From positions 1 to 7,134 of the forward strand of contig DAOVIU010000051.1 of assembly GCA_030673585.1 (NCBI GenBank): a stretch of 7,134 nucleotides of DNA. The letters run 5' to 3'. The position numbers and the translations under genes were made by a program. The notes under the pieces are model-generated. The model saw only the letters and a list, made by a program, of their open reading frames with translations, made no database searches and had not been told where the DNA came from. Source of the stretch: Pseudomonadota bacterium. Its GTDB lineage: Bacteria > Desulfobacterota > BSN033 > G020346125. Of this stretch, positions 5,432-7,134 are shown piece by piece; positions within the stretch are counted from its first letter, which is position 1, and the number at the start of each line of letters is the position of its first letter.

Positions 5432-5463
5432 CGCATGACTGCAGCACCGCAGCACTGCAACAC
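5432..5463 (+). repeat. Tandem 8-base repeats, consensus YGCARCAC
   Basis: Three contiguous units TGCAGCAC, CGCAGCAC and TGCAACAC (5440-5463) are preceded by a degenerate fourth, CGCATGAC (5432-5439). They end 52 bases upstream of the -35 box of the next promoter, like an activator-binding array, though simple slippage could also make them. Confidence 0.5.
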
Positions 5464-5515
5464 GGTATATTTTTACACTCAGAGGCCCTTCCTTTCAGTT
5501 TTTCAGGGATCTCCC

Positions 5516-5544
5516 TTGAAAAGAGGGAATCGGAATGGTATAAG
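5516..5544 (+). promoter_or_regulatory. Near-consensus sigma70-type promoter for the 89-residue gene
   Basis: TTGAAA (5516-5521), a 17-base spacer and TATAAG (5539-5544); each box differs from the consensus at one position. A start near 5551 gives a 38-base leader that contains AAGGAG (5575-5580), eight bases before ATG 5589. Confidence 0.7.
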
Positions 5545-5588
5545 CGTAAGAACCTGATGGACTTTGAATCGCCGAAGGAGCATGGCAT

Positions 5589-5858
5589 ATGGTATATTTC
5601 CTGCCCCACAGAGCCCATAGGGATTACCCGTGGTTAAACCTGAAAAAGGGACAGCAAATCTGTAAAGTCGTCGCCGATAGCCTCAACGACCTGCTGGAGT
5701 GGGGGAAGAAATTCGGCCTCACCAGACCCCACGTCAGCCGATCGGGAATCCCCCATTTTGACCTTTGGGGGAGCCGATTAGCCCTTCTCGAAATGCGAGA
5801 GTTCAAAGGCGATCACAAAAGGCTCTACCGTAGCAGATATCTGAGGAAGGAAAAATAA
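5589..5858 (+). CDS. 89-residue basic orphan protein, unknown function
   Basis: A cytoplasmic, basic protein that I cannot place in a family. The start at 5589 is supported by AAGGAG at 5575-5580 and by the promoter upstream. The sequence has an N-terminal aromatic/His stretch (MVYFLPHRAHRDYPWLNL), a probable helix at about residues 20-42 (GQQICKVVADSLNDLLEWGKK), then 'LTRPHVSRSGIPHFDLWGSRL' and a second helix ending in a strongly basic tail (KRLYRSRYLRKEK). The single Cys and lack of hydrophobic spans argue against export or a metal site. A nucleic-acid-binding role would fit the basic tail, but nothing more specific is visible. Its 3' end is 47 bases from the end of the convergent EamA gene, and no clear terminator separates them. 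Confidence 0.62.
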   Translation: MVYFLPHRAHRDYPWLNLKKGQQICKVVADSLNDLLEWGKKFGLTRPHVSRSGIPHFDLWGSRLALLEMREFKGDHKRLYRSRYLRKEK

Positions 5859-5905
5859 TGGACTTTTCCACCTATCTCCACTACCCCGATAGTACAGCCC
5901 CTCCA

Positions 5906-6814
5906 TCACGTAGTCCCTAGGTCCCCGAGGGAAGGAGAACCTTTCGTTCGCGCGTATTCGCCTAAGGTCAAATAGGCCCCGCTCGCCAATACGATTCCGC
6001 CTCCCAAAACCACGGTCCAGCTGATCATCTCATCGAAAAAGAGGGCTCCCCAGAGCCCCGCATAGAATATTTCCGTCATAGCGACAACTCCAGCGGTCGC
6101 CACTCTGCAGTACTTGAGTCCATAGGTTATTGAGAGCTGACCGAGGAGTCCGACCAAGCCGAAGACAATCAGGTAGGGTACGTCCCTCACGTGGGACACT
6201 TGCAATGGGCTCACCACTCCAGGAAGGCAGGTTATAACCAGGAACAGGCAAAAATAGAAGTAGATTACAAAGGGATTTACCTCTCTCCGGAGAACCCGGA
6301 TGATCACTATCGTGATGCCGTATAGAAATCCGGCCAGGAGGGCAAAGATCAACATCAGGGTGACGGGTTCATATACCGGATTGAGAATGATATAGATGCC
6401 GATAAAGGCAATGAAAATGGCCGCCATTTCCCTCGCGTTGAGATTTTCCCCCAATAAAATCCAGGAGAAGATCGCGCCAAATATGGGGAAGGTGTAGAGC
6501 AGTATTGTCGATGTAGCGAGGGGAACTCCTCCGATGATGGCTTTAAAGAAACAGATGCTGCCAATCCCGCCAAGAATACCCCTCGCCGCCAGGAGTTTGA
6601 AATGTTTTCCCTTTAGGGGGAAGAGCCGAAATCGGGAAAGGCCAAGGAGTACTAAAATTCCGAGAATACCCCTGATCATGTTGAAAAGGGATGAGGAATA
6701 GGTCCCCTCAACCATTCTGGTCACAACGCCCATGGTGCTGAAAAGCAGGGCGGATAGGAATATGGCTCCGTAGCCCAGAACGGGAGCATTTTGGGGGGAA
6801 AAATGGGAGGTCAT
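5906..6814 (-). CDS. EamA-family (DMT superfamily) transporter
   Basis: A predicted inner-membrane permease of 302 residues, the usual size for the drug/metabolite transporter superfamily, with ten membrane spans in two EamA repeats. The first repeat runs from 'LGYGAIFLSALLFSTMGVV' to 'LGENLNAREMAAIFIAFIGI', with the conserved L-x-E at the end of helix four. The second begins 'LLAGFLYGITIVIIRV' and ends 'FFDEMISWTVVLGGGIVLA', repeating the (D/E)-x pattern. Members export amino acids, nucleotide sugars or metabolites; the substrate cannot be predicted. The start at 6814 gives a normal N-terminus; a GTG at 6952 would add 46 non-homologous residues and overlap the rhomboid gene. Oddly, no ribosome site precedes 6814; instead the ATG overlaps the stop of a tiny reading frame (ATGA), pointing to translational coupling. 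Confidence 0.87.
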   Translation of the reverse strand: MTSHFSPQNAPVLGYGAIFLSALLFSTMGVVTRMVEGTYSSSLFNMIRGILGILVLLGLSRFRLFPLKGKHFKLLAARGILGGIGSICFFKAIIGGVPLATSTILLYTFPIFGAIFSWILLGENLNAREMAAIFIAFIGIYIILNPVYEPVTLMLIFALLAGFLYGITIVIIRVLRREVNPFVIYFYFCLFLVITCLPGVVSPLQVSHVRDVPYLIVFGLVGLLGQLSITYGLKYCRVATAGVVAMTEIFYAGLWGALFFDEMISWTVVLGGGIVLASGAYLTLGEYARTKGSPSLGDLGTT

Positions 6815-6876
6815 TCGATAGGTTTGAAAAAAGGCGATGAAAAACCGAAGGAGAGGTCGCCAAGAATGGTTACCAA
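6811..6876 (-). CDS. Possible 21-residue leader reading frame coupled to EamA
   Basis: Starting at TTG 6876, five bases after a strong ribosome site (AAGGAGG), this frame encodes 21 residues beginning MVTILGDLSF and stops at TGA 6811-6813, overlapping the EamA ATG as ATGA. The peptide resembles nothing I know and is probably not functional in itself; its translation would deliver ribosomes to the EamA start, which has no site of its own. Alternatives are that EamA starts at a non-standard ATT in its own frame at 6880 or that a base error hides the true start. Confidence 0.35.
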   Translation of the reverse strand: MVTILGDLSFGFSSPFFKPIE

Positions 6877-6880
6877 AAAT

Positions 6881-6888
6881 CCCTCCTT
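6881..6888 (-). promoter_or_regulatory. Strong ribosome binding site upstream of the leader frame
   Basis: AAGGAGGG on the minus strand, 67 bases before the EamA ATG and too far to serve it directly. The nearest usable start is TTG 6876. This is the only good ribosome site between the rhomboid stop and EamA. Confidence 0.55.
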
Positions 6889-6927
6889 CTTCGCTCCAGG
6901 GGATTTGGTGTTTGAGCAACAGCCCCG

Positions 6928-7134
6928 TCAGGCCCTCCCCCATCCATCCCACCTGTCCTTATCCGAATCCTTGGGACCTCCTCCCATATTGCGATACTTC
7001 AATTTCAGGTAGGCATAGTAGAGCCATTTCCATATCCGGTAGTAGTTGAAATAGAGGAGGCCGAAGAGAATCCCACCTAGGTGAGCAAAATGGGCGATGC
7101 CTGATCCAGTACCCCTCAGAGAAGACCAGAATTC
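6928..7134 (-). CDS. Rhomboid-family intramembrane serine protease, C-terminal 68 residues (5' end outside window)
   Basis: The frame is open from the window edge (7134) and stops at TGA 6928-6930. The first visible residues include GIAHFAHLGGILFGLL, matching the rhomboid sixth transmembrane helix: the His of 'AHLGG' is the predicted catalytic base that pairs with a Ser in the missing GxSG segment, and the small-residue GG packs it against that helix. After the helix come an aromatic, basic juxtamembrane stretch (YYRIWKWLYYAYLKLKYRN) and a short charged tail (GGGPKDSDKDR). Rhomboids cut single-span membrane proteins within or near the bilayer. The gene ends 51 bases before the leader frame of EamA on the same strand, so the two are probably co-transcribed. 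Whether the Ser is present cannot be checked here; an inactive relative remains possible. Confidence 0.82.
   Translation of the reverse strand, partial: EFWSSLRGTGSGIAHFAHLGGILFGLLYFNYYRIWKWLYYAYLKLKYRNMGGGPKDSDKDRWDGWGRA

Larger units (their letters stand above)
5204..5588. other. Intergenic region with 8-base repeats and a promoter
   Basis: About 385 bases without a supported gene. A plus-strand frame from about 5347 to 5637 is open but has no usable start before 5557. The region holds a 7-bp inverted pair GGCGAGC (5217-5223) and GCTCGCC (5300-5306), the tandem repeats at 5432-5463 and the promoter at 5516-5544. I see no terminator with a T-run after the gene ending at 5203. Confidence 0.6.

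Noticed and set aside
5347..5637. A plus-strand frame open for about 97 codons, including a coding-like stretch (MDFESPKEHG) from ATG 5557.
   Set aside because: It has no start codon with a ribosome site before 5557, contains the promoter at 5516-5544, and its last part overlaps the better supported gene at 5589.
5888..5932. Possible terminator between the convergent 89-residue and EamA genes.
   Set aside because: The only self-complementary stretch lies within the EamA coding end and has no T-run.
7129..7134. The window ends exactly at GAATTC (EcoRI), which could mark a clone boundary.
   Set aside because: GAATTC also occurs at several internal places (for example 4720-4725), and nothing else suggests vector sequence.

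Overview
The window reads as a stretch of bacterial chromosome with compact genes, strong Shine-Dalgarno sites (GGAGG type), sigma70-type promoters and one good sigma54-type promoter. A TatA protein, an exported protein with a Sec signal peptide, hotdog acyl-CoA thioesterases and an archaeal-looking serine hydroxymethyltransferase suggest a Gram-negative, probably anaerobic lineage such as Desulfobacterota. That placement is an inference from gene content, not a demonstrated identity. I see no insertion sequence, CRISPR array, phage module, tRNA or rRNA.

Layout. (1) 1-1091, plus strand: the 3' part of a serine hydroxymethyltransferase gene and, 14 bases later, tatA; probably one transcript. 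(2) 1097-1621, minus: a secreted DUF4410-like protein convergent with tatA, with a near-consensus promoter and a leader hairpin. (3) 1967-2449, plus: a hotdog thioesterase with an N-terminal CxxC motif. (4) 2553-3047, minus: a small membrane protein built from two copies of one unit. (5) 3350-3775, plus: a PaaI-type thioesterase. (6) 3837-4304, minus: a YkvA/DUF1232 membrane segment fused to a J domain. (7) 4408-4719, minus: a small single-span basic protein with a good sigma70 promoter. (8) 5003-5203, plus: a 66-residue Cys/His protein behind a sigma54-like promoter, with a palindrome about 120 bases upstream and helically phased AT-rich repeats between. (9) 5204-5588: non-coding, with 8-base tandem repeats and a strong promoter for an 89-residue orphan gene (5589-5858). 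(10) 5906-7134, minus: an EamA-family transporter, apparently coupled to a tiny upstream reading frame, preceded by the C-terminal end of a rhomboid-family protease that runs off the window.

Most genes are single transcription units in alternating orientation, so there is no evident multi-gene pathway. The plausible functional links are SHMT-tatA and rhomboid-leader-EamA as co-transcribed pairs. The most interesting part is 4740-5858: two orphan small proteins, one under apparent sigma54 control and one behind a near-consensus sigma70 promoter with upstream iteron-like repeats. I found no clear, complete new multi-gene system.
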